Translations under genes and position numbers: made by a program | NCBI RefSeq assembly: GCF_017810075.1 | Contig: NZ_JADNYK010000005.1 | Coordinates: forward strand, 186,001-250,000 | Direction of reading: 5' to 3' | Source: Pseudozobellia sp. WGM2 | GTDB lineage: Bacteria; Bacteroidota; Bacteroidia; Flavobacteriales; Flavobacteriaceae | Length of the DNA: 64,000 nt | The notes under the pieces: model-generated | The model's database searches: none | Seen by the model: only the letters and a program-made list of their open reading frames with translations | What the model was told of the DNA's origin: nothing | Part shown: in pieces, positions 42,920 through 53,669 of the stretch | Layout of the letters: each line of letters starts with the position of its first letter | How positions within the stretch are numbered: the first letter of the stretch is position 1

Positions 42920-44590
42920 ATGTGTGGAATTGTATGTGCCTTTGATTTAAAAGAGAGTTCAGATGTTCTAAGACCTCAGTTGCTAGAAATGTCTAAGAAA
43001 GTTAGACATCGTGGTCCGGATTGGAGTGGAATCTATGCCGATGATAAAGCTATTTTAGCTCATGAGCGATTGGCTATTGTCGACCCGGCTTCCGGTAAAC
43101 AACCCTTGTTCAGTGATGATGGAAAGCTTGTTTTAGCCGCAAATGGTGAAATTTATAATCACAGAGAACTTAGAAAACAGTTTGAGGGTACTTATAACTT
43201 TAAAACGGAATCGGATTGTGAAGTTATCCTTGCCTTATACCAAGAAAAGGGTCCGGAATTTTTAGATGAGATGAACGGTATTTTTGGTTTCACAATCTAT
43301 GATGCTGAAAAAGACACTTATTTCATCGCTCGAGACCATATGGGTATTATTCCGTTGTATATCGGATGGGATCAAAACGGAACTTTTTACGTAGCTTCGG
43401 AATTGAAGGCTTTAGAAGGCACTTGTTCGAAAATTGAACTTTTTCCTCCAGGGCATTATTACCATAGTGATGAAGGGGAGTTCAAAAGATGGTATTCTAG
43501 AGATTGGATGGAATATGATGCGGTAAAGGACAACGAAACCAGCATTCAAGAAATTAAAGATGCTTTAGAAGCAGCAGTGCACCGTCAATTAATGTCTGAC
43601 GTGCCTTATGGAGTTCTTCTTTCTGGGGGGTTGGATTCTTCGGTAACCTCGGCAATTGCCAAGAAATATGCGCAAAAGAGAGTTGAGACTGGCGACACTA
43701 AAGATGCCTGGTGGCCGCAATTGCATTCCTTCTCGGTAGGGTTGGAGGGTTCGCCTGATTTGGCAGCGGCGCAAAAGGTGGCGGATCATATCGGAACCGT
43801 ACACCATGAAATCAAGTTCACCATTCAAGAAGGCTTAGATGCCATCAAAGATGTGATTTACAATCTTGAGACCTATGATATTACGACAATACGAGCTTCT
43901 ACTCCTATGTACCTTATGGCTCGTGTAATCAAATCTATGGGTATTAAAATGGTGCTTTCAGGTGAGGGAGCAGATGAGCTTTTCGGAGGTTATCTTTACT
44001 TTCATAAGGCGCCCAATGCCCAAGAGTTTCACGAAGAAACCGTACGAAAGCTGAGTAAATTACACATGTATGACTGTTTAAGAGCCAACAAATCTTTGGC
44101 TTCTTGGGGTATCGAGGGTCGCGTACCATTCTTGGATAAAGAATTTATGGATGTAGCTATGCGCATCAACCCACAAGATAAAATGATCAATGGCGAGCGT
44201 ATGGAAAAATGGGTGGTCAGAAAGGCTTTCGAAGACTATCTTCCAGAAAGTGTGGCCTGGAGGCAAAAAGAGCAATTCTCTGATGGAGTGGGTTATAGTT
44301 GGATCGATACCCTCAAAGAAGTGGTCAATACTGAAGTTAGCGATGAACAATTGGCAAATGCCAAGTTCCGCTTCCCGTTACAGACACCAACATCAAAAGA
44401 AGAGTTCTATTACCGTTCTATATTTGAATCTCATTTTCCTTCCGATGCAGCAGCCTTATGTGTTCCTCAAGAAGCCTCAGTGGCCTGTAGCACACAAATA
44501 GCCTTAGAATGGGATGAAGCGTTCAAGAACATGAACGATCCATCAGGTAGGGCCGTGGCAAAGGTGCATACCGATGCCTATGAGAAATAA
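42920..44590 (+). CDS. asnB: asparagine synthase B (glutamine-hydrolysing)
   Basis: AsnB makes asparagine from aspartate, ATP and glutamine in the cytoplasm. The N-terminal glutaminase uses Cys2 (MCGIV) with RHRGPDWSG (about 30-38), NGEIYNH (about 75-81) and SDCEV. The synthase half has the ATP pyrophosphatase loop LLSGGLDSS at about 232-240 and the SGEGADELFGGY segment. At 556 residues it matches the E. coli AsnB length. A near-match -7 word CATCTTTG lies at 42883-42890. A 15-bp hairpin terminator follows 25 bases after the stop. Confidence 0.97.
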   Translation: MCGIVCAFDLKESSDVLRPQLLEMSKKVRHRGPDWSGIYADDKAILAHERLAIVDPASGKQPLFSDDGKLVLAANGEIYNHRELRKQFEGTYNFKTESDCEVILALYQEKGPEFLDEMNGIFGFTIYDAEKDTYFIARDHMGIIPLYIGWDQNGTFYVASELKALEGTCSKIELFPPGHYYHSDEGEFKRWYSRDWMEYDAVKDNETSIQEIKDALEAAVHRQLMSDVPYGVLLSGGLDSSVTSAIAKKYAQKRVETGDTKDAWWPQLHSFSVGLEGSPDLAAAQKVADHIGTVHHEIKFTIQEGLDAIKDVIYNLETYDITTIRASTPMYLMARVIKSMGIKMVLSGEGADELFGGYLYFHKAPNAQEFHEETVRKLSKLHMYDCLRANKSLASWGIEGRVPFLDKEFMDVAMRINPQDKMINGERMEKWVVRKAFEDYLPESVAWRQKEQFSDGVGYSWIDTLKEVVNTEVSDEQLANAKFRFPLQTPTSKEEFYYRSIFESHFPSDAAALCVPQEASVACSTQIALEWDEAFKNMNDPSGRAVAKVHTDAYEK

Positions 44591-44614
44591 GTTAATTTAA
44601 TCTATATATTTATA

Positions 44615-44645
44615 CAAACCCTTTCACGATTCGTGAAAGGGTTTG
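44615..44645 (+). terminator. intrinsic terminator of asnB
   Basis: CAAACCCTTTCACGA (44615-44629) pairs with its exact complement at 44631-44645 around a single T. The apical pairs will open to form the loop. It is 25 bases past the asnB stop; only a short T-tract follows. Confidence 0.75.
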
Positions 44646-44734
44646 TTGGTTTAATTGATAGAGTAAGCCAACTTGCCTTTACTTTCTTTTGGAGGCATTG
44701 GTGTTGATTTAGAAGGTAAACTTTACAGGGATAA

Positions 44735-44757
44735 TTTTCCACAAATATTGTTGATAA
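44735..44757. promoter_or_regulatory. two DnaA-box-like sites upstream of gyrB
   Basis: TTTTCCACA (44735-44743) and, in reverse orientation, TGTTGATAA (44749-44757) each differ at one position from the DnaA box TTATNCACA. They are 5 bases apart and about 50 bases ahead of the gyrB -7 box, in an AT-rich stretch. DnaA control of gyrB, or a DnaA-binding cluster, is possible; two imperfect sites alone do not make an origin. Confidence 0.35.
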
Positions 44758-44806
44758 CTTAGAGGTTAATAATGTGTCAAAACCCTATATTTCATGGGGT
44801 ATTGCG

Positions 44807-44814
44807 TATATTTG
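44807..44814 (+). promoter_or_regulatory. -7 promoter element of gyrB
   Basis: TATATTTG is a perfect TAnnTTTG match 41 bases before the gyrB ATG, giving a leader of roughly 33 bases. Confidence 0.6.
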
Positions 44815-44839
44815 CGAGATTGCCAAAAATTAAGTCTAA

Positions 44840-46810
<1,971 letters not shown>

Positions 46811-46830
46811 ACGGATATTTTCGAAAAAAT

Positions 46831-46863
46831 AAAAAGCCGTAGTCATAACGACTGCGGCTTTTT
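46831..46863. terminator. intrinsic terminator between gyrB and the convergent lipoprotein gene
   Basis: AAAAAGCCGTAGTC (46831-46844) pairs with GACTGCGGCTTTTT (46850-46863) with one G-T pair and a 5-base loop. A-run and T-run flank it, so it serves both gyrB and the minus-strand gene that ends at 46887. Confidence 0.85.
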
Positions 46864-46886
46864 TGCGTATTTGAACCTAGTGAAAT

Positions 46887-47261
46887 TTACTCTCGTACTG
46901 CTAAAATATTACCTTGTGCATCGGTGAGGGTAGCGCCATTTGCCGATGATTTCATAGATACGATAAGGTCAGGCATATCGGTGCCAGGGTATGAAAGAGT
47001 GTAGGTGTCATTATCTACGCTCCATTCAAAGTCTGTTTTGAAAGTAATCGTACCGTTATTTTTTTCGTGGTATCTGCCTAAATAGGCATCATTAAAAATC
47101 CACTCTTGTCTTAGAGTTTCTTCTTTTGCTGTTGAGCTTGATGATTTAAGTTCTATATCAGACCATATGCCAATCACTTCATCATTGTTTTCAGGTATTC
47201 TGGAGCAGTTACTGACCAGAATAATCGCCACTATGGCTAAAAATGAAAAGAGCTTTTTCAT
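46887..47261 (-). CDS. small lipocalin-like lipoprotein
   Basis: ATG at 47261 starts MKKLFSFLAIVAII and leads to the lipobox SNC (Cys19); the earlier ATG at 47309 would add 16 polar residues ahead of the signal. The mature 105 residues begin EVIGIWSDIEL and continue with short strands (QEWIFNDAYLGRYHE, TITFKTDFEWSV, DTYTLSYPG), like lipocalin-fold lipoproteins of Bacteroidota. The ligand is unknown. It converges on gyrB across a shared terminator. Confidence 0.7.
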   Translation of the reverse strand: MKKLFSFLAIVAIILVSNCSRIPENNDEVIGIWSDIELKSSSSTAKEETLRQEWIFNDAYLGRYHEKNNGTITFKTDFEWSVDNDTYTLSYPGTDMPDLIVSMKSSANGATLTDAQGNILAVRE

Positions 47262-47581
47262 TACTGTAGGTTTTTTTGATTCGGGGTTTAATGAATTTAG
47301 AACGGTCATATTTCAATTGGTATTGCTAAAATTCGATGTACGACGCTAATTGTCTTTTATCTTCGTTAAACCGCATATTTTTTTAACAAGGATGTAGTTC
47401 GTCGATATTCTCAAAATTTATTTTTTTGTGTATTTAGCTTCCTTTTACAATACTATTATAGTAAGATTGTTTATTTTTGAAATCCTTTGAAAAATGGGGG
47501 TTTGCAGCCCTAAAACCATATTTTTTTTGGGTTTTTTCGGGGGAAATAGAGGATTTTTAACTAATCATTAAATAAGTACAC
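47262..47581. other. divergent spacer upstream of mdh
   Basis: These 320 bases contain no gene. A perfect -7 box is at 47472-47479, and the 100-base mdh leader that follows contains C/A and G/T runs that can fold weakly (CCCTAAAACC at 47508-47517 with GGTTTT...GGG at 47530-47541) next to an eight-T tract. I see nothing else. Confidence 0.45.
47472..47479 (+). promoter_or_regulatory. -7 promoter element of mdh
   Basis: TATTTTTG matches TAnnTTTG exactly and lies 103 bases before the mdh ATG, so the leader would be about 95 bases long. Confidence 0.45.
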
Positions 47582-48508
47582 ATGAAAGTTACCGTAGTAG
47601 GTGCAGGGGCAGTAGGCGCAAGTTGTGCAGAATACATTGCCATTAAGAATTTTGCTTCAGAAGTAGTTTTATTAGATATTAAAGAGGGTTATGCAGAAGG
47701 CAAGGCGATGGACTTGATGCAGACCGCTTCTTTAAATGGTTTTGATACCAAGATTACAGGGGTTACCAACGATTATTCGCAAACGGCCAATAGTGATATA
47801 GCTGTTATTACTTCTGGAATCCCTAGAAAACCTGGAATGACCCGGGAAGAGTTGATAGGCATCAACGCAGGTATCGTAAAATCTGTTTCTGCTAGTTTAA
47901 TCGAGCATTCTCCGAATGTGACCATGATCGTTGTTAGTAATCCTATGGACACTATGACGTATTTGGTTCATAAGACCACTAACTTGCCAAAAAATAAAAT
48001 TATAGGTATGGGCGGGGCTCTTGATAGTGCTCGTTTTAAATACCGTTTGGCCGAGGCTCTTGAAGCACCCATTTCAGATGTAGATGGTATGGTTATCGGC
48101 GGTCATAGTGATGTGGGTATGGTACCCTTGACTTCACATGCGACAAGAAATAGTATTAGGGTTTCCGAATTCTTGAGCGAAGATAGATTGCAACAAGTCG
48201 CCGAAGATACTAAAGTGGGTGGTGCTATACTAACAAAGCTTTTAGGTACCAGTGCATGGTATGCACCTGGTGCGGCCGTATCTGGTTTAGTTCAAGCCAT
48301 AGCTTGCGATCAAAAGAAAATTTTCCCGTGCTCTACACTTCTTGAAGGTGAGTACGATTTAAATGATATTTGTATCGGTGTGCCAGTTATTTTGGGTAAA
48401 GATGGGATCGAGAAAATTGTTGATATTCCACTGAGTGATGCCGAAAAAGCGAAAATGCAAGAAAGTGCAGAAGGTGTGTCAAAAACAAATGGTCTTTTAG
48501 AGTTGTAA
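47582..48508 (+). CDS. mdh: malate dehydrogenase
   Basis: Malate dehydrogenase interconverts malate and oxaloacetate with NAD in the TCA cycle. The Rossmann motif GAGAVGASCAEY (7-18), NAD-specific Asp in LLDIKEG, substrate loop RKPGMTREE (the Arg pair), SNPMDTMTYL, MGGALDSARF and catalytic His in GGHSDVGMVPL are all present. The 308-residue length and these motifs match the LDH-like bacterial MDH group. It has its own promoter and a strong terminator 23 bases after the stop. Confidence 0.96.
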   Translation: MKVTVVGAGAVGASCAEYIAIKNFASEVVLLDIKEGYAEGKAMDLMQTASLNGFDTKITGVTNDYSQTANSDIAVITSGIPRKPGMTREELIGINAGIVKSVSASLIEHSPNVTMIVVSNPMDTMTYLVHKTTNLPKNKIIGMGGALDSARFKYRLAEALEAPISDVDGMVIGGHSDVGMVPLTSHATRNSIRVSEFLSEDRLQQVAEDTKVGGAILTKLLGTSAWYAPGAAVSGLVQAIACDQKKIFPCSTLLEGEYDLNDICIGVPVILGKDGIEKIVDIPLSDAEKAKMQESAEGVSKTNGLLEL

Positions 48509-48530
48509 TTTTTATACTTATATACATTTG

Positions 48531-48565
48531 AGAAACCCTTTGTAGCTGAACTACAAAGGGTTTCT
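48531..48565 (+). terminator. intrinsic terminator of mdh
   Basis: AGAAACCCTTTGTAG (48531-48545) pairs perfectly with CTACAAAGGGTTTCT (48551-48565) around CTGAA. Confidence 0.85.
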
Positions 48566-48635
48566 TGGTGTAAGAAGAGATAAGCTTCAGATACATATAT
48601 TGTAGAAAATATACTACCTAGCATATTTTTCTTTT

Positions 48636-48643
48636 TATATTTG
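48636..48643 (+). promoter_or_regulatory. -7 promoter element touching a start codon
   Basis: TATATTTG is a perfect TAnnTTTG match that ends only 4 bases before the ATG at 48648. Transcription would begin at or next to the start codon, which suggests a leaderless mRNA. Confidence 0.5.
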
Positions 48644-48647
48644 CCGC

Positions 48648-49265
48648 ATGAATGCGAAATGGTGCGTAAGTACTTTATGTATTATTCTAGCCCTATTGGG
48701 CTTAAGTCAAGAGCAAAAGAAGGCTTCTAACCAACAAATTTCTTTACAATTTGAAGGTGTAGAACTAGCTTCTGAAACTGTTCATGATGAGGTTTTGGCG
48801 GTTATTACCGAGAAGCTCCAAGTCTTAGGTGTCGATGCTATCGAAATCATAGAAAATGACGCCAAGCAATTAAGTATTCGTTATTATAGTGACGTTGATG
48901 CAGATAGCGTTAAGAAATTTCTCTCGGAGGAAAATCAGTTCACATTAGCTGATGAAGAAGAGTTTCCTTCCGATTACCCTAAAGAACAACTTCCGGAAAA
49001 GTATAAATTGGTCGTATCTGACCTTCATCAACAAGTCGATAGTGGTTTCACCTTTAATGGAACGCTTGTTTCCCCTCAAAAGCATAAAGATAATTTACTT
49101 GGTAATCCGATAGTTCTACTGATTAACCAAGCTATAGGCGTCGAGCTAAGCGCTAACCTAGATCTAGCGTATAAGATTAATAGAAATATTGCTCTTGCAA
49201 TTGACAGAACTTCACAAAACATTCCTGAAGTAAGGGCAGGCCCTTATGAATATGGAAATAGCTAA
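48648..49265 (+). CDS. exported protein with a SecD-like domain, upstream of secDF
   Basis: The 205-residue protein has an N-terminal hydrophobic segment (CVSTLCIILALLGLS), acting as signal or anchor. The following region, ETVHDEVLAVITEKLQVLGV then IEIIENDAKQLSIRYY then DADSVKKFLSEENQF, parallels the SecD periplasmic pattern (VIxxRIDxFGV...I.V.LPG..D...A..LL...A.LEF). I read it as a stand-alone relative of the SecD P1 base. The last 80 residues are not recognised. It lies 109 bases before secDF in the same direction. The resemblance is by eye and needs a profile comparison. Confidence 0.65.
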   Translation: MNAKWCVSTLCIILALLGLSQEQKKASNQQISLQFEGVELASETVHDEVLAVITEKLQVLGVDAIEIIENDAKQLSIRYYSDVDADSVKKFLSEENQFTLADEEEFPSDYPKEQLPEKYKLVVSDLHQQVDSGFTFNGTLVSPQKHKDNLLGNPIVLLINQAIGVELSANLDLAYKINRNIALAIDRTSQNIPEVRAGPYEYGNS

Positions 49266-49374
49266 TTTCTATTAAAAGATACCCCTAAGGGCATAATTAC
49301 TTTATGCAAATGTGATTTGCCTTGGGTTTTAAACTTCACAAATCGTAATCAACACAAATTAAATAACTAGCAAA

Positions 49375-52350
49375 ATGCAAAATAAAGGACTTATAAAACT
49401 TTTCGCCCTATTGTTCGGGCTGGTAAGTATTTATCAATTATCCTACACTTTTATCACCAACAAGGCTGAAAATGATGCTGAAGCATTTGCGGTAAACCGC
49501 ATTTCAGAGTCTGAAGAAGGATATATAGCGAAACGCGAAACATTAGAAGCACAATACCTTGACTCAATTGGTGATAACTCTATTCTTGGTTATACGAACT
49601 ACAATGAGGCTAAGAAGAAAGAGCTGAATAAGGGTCTTGACCTTAAAGGTGGTATCAATGTAACTCTACAGATTTCCGTTAAGGATATTTTGAAAGGATT
49701 GGCCAACAATACTAAAAACCCTGTTTTCAACAAAGCTCTAGCTGATGCTGACTCGGCTTCTAAGAATAGTGATAACACCTATGTCGAACTTTTCTTTGAA
49801 GCTTGGGATGATATCAAAGGCGAAACCAAATTAGCGTCGCCTGATATATTTGCCAATAAGAGCTTAAGTGACGAAATCAATTTTCAAATGAGCGATGATG
49901 AGGTTAAGCCCATCATCCGTAGAAAGATAGATGAATCGATTGTGTCTGCTTTTGAGGTACTGCGTGAGCGTATCGATGGTTTTGGTGTTACTCAGCCTAA
50001 CATTCAGCGTGAAGGTAATTCTGGGCGTATTTTGGTCGAATTGCCCGGTGCTAGAGATATAGCCAGAGCACAAGATTTATTATCCAGTACTGCACAATTG
50101 GAGTTTTGGGAAACCTATGTTCCGAATAATCCTGAACTGCAAGGTTTCTTTTTTCAAGCGAACGAGAAACTGAAAACCCTAATTGAAGCCGATGAGGTTG
50201 AAGAGCCTGTTAAAGAAGAGTCAGAATTAGATTCTTTATTATCGGATGTTTCACAAGATTCTTTGGACCTGGCAGGTCAGCGCAACCCGTTATTCGATAA
50301 ATTTCAATTGGGTGCACCTAGTTATGCTGTTGGTGTAGCTGCCGTAAAAGATACTGCTGAGATCAGTTCTTACTTAAAGATGAAAGAGATTCGCCGATTA
50401 CTACCGGCAAACATGCAGTTTGTGAAGTTTTTGTGGGAGAGACCTTCAGAAGATTCTGAAATAGTAGAGCTGTTTGCACTTAAATCTAATCGTGATGCCA
50501 CCCCTAGAATTAGTGGAGATGTGGTCAGTGATGCAAGAGACGATTTTGATTTGGGTGGTAAGCCCGCGGTTTCTATGACCATGAACACCAAGGGTGCCAA
50601 AGAGTGGGAAGAGCTAACAGGCGACGCCTACAATAATAGAACCGGTATTGCTATTGTTTTAGATAATAAGGTTTATACTGCACCTGGAGTTTCTTCAGGG
50701 CCTATATCTGGAGGGCGTTCAGAAATTACGGGAGATTTTACCGTGAACGAAACCAAGGATATTGCTAACGTTTTACGTGCGGGTAAACTACCGGCATCTG
50801 CTGAAATCATTCAAGCGACCATCGTAGGCCCGTCTTTGGGTCAAGAGGCTATTGATAGCGGTTTTAAGTCTTTCATGATAGCCATGGCTTTCGTGTTAAT
50901 TTGGATGATATTTTACTACGGTAGAGCTGGGGTATTTGCAGACATCGCATTGCTTTTGAACATTCTTTTGATTTTTGGTGTCTTGACCAGTTTAGGTGCC
51001 GTACTTACGCTTCCTGGTATAGCCGGTATTGTACTTACGATTGGTATGTCGGTGGATGCGAACGTACTTATTTTTGAACGTATTAAAGAAGAAATAGCAA
51101 AAGGTAAAGGCAAATCACAGGCCGTCGCCGATGGTTTCAGTAATGCCCTCTCTTCGATTTTAGATGCGAATATCACCACCGGGTTAACGGCAATCATTCT
51201 GTTTATTTTTGGGTCTGGGCCAATTAAAGGTTTCGCGACCACATTAATTATTGGTATTGTTACTTCATTGTTTACTGCAATATTCATTACCCGACTTTTA
51301 GTAGATTGGTATTTGAGTGGTAAGACAAGAAGATTGGATTTTTCGACCGGCATTACCAAAAATCTCTTTCAGAATATAAATATCGACTTCTTATCGAAGC
51401 GTAAGTTCGCGTATATTTTTTCTGCCGTTTTGGTCGGGATTGGGGTATTCTCTTTACTCACTAACGGACTTCAAGAGGGTGTTGATTTTGTTGGGGGGCG
51501 TTCGTATCAAGTTAGATTTGAACAACCTGTAAATTCTTCTGAAATTGCTTCTGAACTTAATGATGTATTTGGAAGCGGTACCAATGTGAAGACTTTTGGG
51601 GAAGACAACCAGATTAAGATTACCACTCCGTATAAAGTGGATGTCGAAGGGTTAGAAGTCGATAACGAGATTCAAGATAAGCTTTATACTTCTTTGCAAA
51701 AATACCTGCCAGATGGTATGAGCAAACAAGAATTTATATCGATTAGCGAAGAAGATCAAATAGGTATTATGCAGTCTACCAAGGTAGGTCCCACGATAGC
51801 CGATGATATTAAGAATAATGCATTCTTGGCCATTATTGGTTCTCTAGCGGTTGTTTTCTTATATATTCTTTTACGTTTTCAAAAGTGGCAATTCTCGCTT
51901 GGTGCGGTTGCAGCTGTTTTTCATGACGTTATGATTGTATTGGGAATTTTCTCTTTATTCGGTACGATTATGCCTTTTAACATGGAAATCGACCAAGCCT
52001 TTATTGCGGCTATACTTACCGTTATTGGTTACTCGCTAAATGATACCGTGGTCGTATTCGACCGTATTCGTGAGATTATCGGAGAGAAAGGATGGAGAGG
52101 CGGAGCCAATATCAATTTGGCATTGAACAGTACGCTAAGTAGAACCTTAAATACTTCGATGACAACATTGGTGGTATTATTGGCGATATTTGTCTTTGGC
52201 GGCGAATCGCTGAGAGGTTTTATGTTCGCAATGATAATCGGTATTATCGTGGGTACATACTCATCATTGTTCATTGCAACGCCTGTTATGTACGATACAT
52301 TGAACAAGAGTCTGAAGTCTGGTGAAAAAGTACCTGCTGAAGAGTCTTAG
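49375..52350 (+). CDS. secDF: fused protein-export membrane protein SecDF
   Basis: SecDF uses the proton gradient to pull exported proteins through SecYEG. The 991-residue fusion has an N-terminal helix, the SecD P1 domain (LRERIDGFGVTQPNIQREG and LPGARDIARAQDLLSSTAQLEF, about 190-240), a second periplasmic part with GKPAVSMTMNTKGA, then six SecD helices with LPGIAGIVLTIGMSVDANVLIFERIKEE (the conserved D). The SecF half follows with GVDFVGGRSYQV and AAILTVIGYSLNDTVVVFDRIRE. The fused form is normal in Bacteroidota. A hairpin terminator follows. A SecD-like small gene precedes it. Confidence 0.97.
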   Translation: MQNKGLIKLFALLFGLVSIYQLSYTFITNKAENDAEAFAVNRISESEEGYIAKRETLEAQYLDSIGDNSILGYTNYNEAKKKELNKGLDLKGGINVTLQISVKDILKGLANNTKNPVFNKALADADSASKNSDNTYVELFFEAWDDIKGETKLASPDIFANKSLSDEINFQMSDDEVKPIIRRKIDESIVSAFEVLRERIDGFGVTQPNIQREGNSGRILVELPGARDIARAQDLLSSTAQLEFWETYVPNNPELQGFFFQANEKLKTLIEADEVEEPVKEESELDSLLSDVSQDSLDLAGQRNPLFDKFQLGAPSYAVGVAAVKDTAEISSYLKMKEIRRLLPANMQFVKFLWERPSEDSEIVELFALKSNRDATPRISGDVVSDARDDFDLGGKPAVSMTMNTKGAKEWEELTGDAYNNRTGIAIVLDNKVYTAPGVSSGPISGGRSEITGDFTVNETKDIANVLRAGKLPASAEIIQATIVGPSLGQEAIDSGFKSFMIAMAFVLIWMIFYYGRAGVFADIALLLNILLIFGVLTSLGAVLTLPGIAGIVLTIGMSVDANVLIFERIKEEIAKGKGKSQAVADGFSNALSSILDANITTGLTAIILFIFGSGPIKGFATTLIIGIVTSLFTAIFITRLLVDWYLSGKTRRLDFSTGITKNLFQNINIDFLSKRKFAYIFSAVLVGIGVFSLLTNGLQEGVDFVGGRSYQVRFEQPVNSSEIASELNDVFGSGTNVKTFGEDNQIKITTPYKVDVEGLEVDNEIQDKLYTSLQKYLPDGMSKQEFISISEEDQIGIMQSTKVGPTIADDIKNNAFLAIIGSLAVVFLYILLRFQKWQFSLGAVAAVFHDVMIVLGIFSLFGTIMPFNMEIDQAFIAAILTVIGYSLNDTVVVFDRIREIIGEKGWRGGANINLALNSTLSRTLNTSMTTLVVLLAIFVFGGESLRGFMFAMIIGIIVGTYSSLFIATPVMYDTLNKSLKSGEKVPAEES

Positions 52351-52381
52351 GTGAAGAAAGTAAACTCATATTATAAATTAC

Positions 52382-52408
52382 AGAAAGCCACTTTAAAAGT
52401 GGCTTTCT
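52382..52408. terminator. intrinsic terminator between secDF and the convergent ABC gene
   Basis: AGAAAGCCACTTT (52382-52394) pairs perfectly with AAAGTGGCTTTCT (52396-52408) and runs into TTTG. It can serve both strands. Confidence 0.8.
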
Positions 52409-52433
52409 TTGTATAGAAGGTGTTAGCGGGTGG

Positions 52434-53669
52434 TTATAGTACTCTTCCTGTTGAACCGTTTTTACTCATATCAAGCCTGTAAATGTAATCAGGCTTTAAG
52501 CCAGGTTCTTTTCTGTGTGATACGAATACCGTTGTGGTCGTACTTTCTTTAGCGAATTTATTAACAAGGGATACGAACAACATTGCACTTGCATCATCAA
52601 GCCCTGCCGTGGGTTCATCGAGTATCAATAAAGGAGGATGTTTGATCATGGCCCTAGCGCACATTATCAATCGTTTTTGACCCATAGTCAAATCATGAAA
52701 TAATTTGTCTTTAACATCCCAAAGATCAATGAGTTTCAGCCATTCTTTGGCTAGGCGTAATTGTACTTCGGTAGGCCTAACATAGAGCCCGATAGAATCG
52801 GTAAGCCCCGAAATAATCATATGCTCTACAGAATGATAGCCCGTAAATTTATCGGTAATCGAAGGGGTGAAATATCCTATAAGTTTTTTGATTTCCCAAA
52901 CACTTTCTCCGCTTCCTTTTTTATGGCCAAAGATAAAAAGTTCTTGACCATAGCCTTTTGGGTTATCGCCTGTTATCATTGATAATATAGTGGTTTTTCC
53001 ACTACCATTATTCCCACGCAACTCCCAAAACTCTCCCTTTTTAATAGTCCATTGAATATGGTTCAGAATAGGCTTTTTTCCATATTTTACTTCGACTCCA
53101 TCTAAGCGAATAAGCACATCATCTTTAATTTCATAACTTTTTTCAGGCTGGGGAATCTCACCATCAAAAACACTGTTTAAATTGGTTTCTAACGCTTCGG
53201 ATTTGTTTTTGTAAAAAATAAGGTTTGAATCCTCTAATGAAGCAAAGTTTTCGATAAATGGTAAAAGGTCGACCTTTCTACTGATGAGCTGAACAATACT
53301 TATTTTTTCTGATGCGTCAAGTAATAAACTTTGTAGCCTTTCTTGGCTTTCAATATCAATATTATCAAAGGGGTTATCTAGAATCAGAAAATCTAAATTT
53401 GATTTCAGCAAATGGTTGAGCAAGGCTTTTTTTTGTTCTCCGCTAGACATTGATTTTAAAGATTGATCTTTGTTGGTATCAATAATTCTAGTGTCGTGTC
53501 GGTCTTCTTCGTCAATATATTTATCTAATACTTTCTTGGCGTACAATCCACCTTTAGAATTATTGAATACATTAAAGTTTAAACCTGCTTTACCTTGCAG
53601 TAAGGTATCTATAAGCTGATTCTTATTAGATGTATTATCAATAAAAATTGCCCAGTGTTTTTTGCTCAT
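52434..53669 (-). CDS. tandem-domain ABC ATPase with a degenerate first domain (ModF-like)
   Basis: The 411-residue soluble protein has two ABC cassettes. The first (1-170) lacks a Walker A glycine loop (the start reads IFIDNTSNKNQL) yet keeps a signature-like SSGEQKKALL and Walker B FLILDNPFD. The second (about 185-405) has Walker A RGNNGSGKTT, a weakened signature LTMGQKRL, Walker B LLILDEPTAGLD and a switch His in FVSHR. Thus only two nucleotide sites can be composite. ModF-type proteins with this layout are of uncertain role; no membrane partner is adjacent. It starts with an ATGA overlap with the GNAT gene. Confidence 0.82.
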   Translation of the reverse strand: MSKKHWAIFIDNTSNKNQLIDTLLQGKAGLNFNVFNNSKGGLYAKKVLDKYIDEEDRHDTRIIDTNKDQSLKSMSSGEQKKALLNHLLKSNLDFLILDNPFDNIDIESQERLQSLLLDASEKISIVQLISRKVDLLPFIENFASLEDSNLIFYKNKSEALETNLNSVFDGEIPQPEKSYEIKDDVLIRLDGVEVKYGKKPILNHIQWTIKKGEFWELRGNNGSGKTTILSMITGDNPKGYGQELFIFGHKKGSGESVWEIKKLIGYFTPSITDKFTGYHSVEHMIISGLTDSIGLYVRPTEVQLRLAKEWLKLIDLWDVKDKLFHDLTMGQKRLIMCARAMIKHPPLLILDEPTAGLDDASAMLFVSLVNKFAKESTTTTVFVSHRKEPGLKPDYIYRLDMSKNGSTGRVL

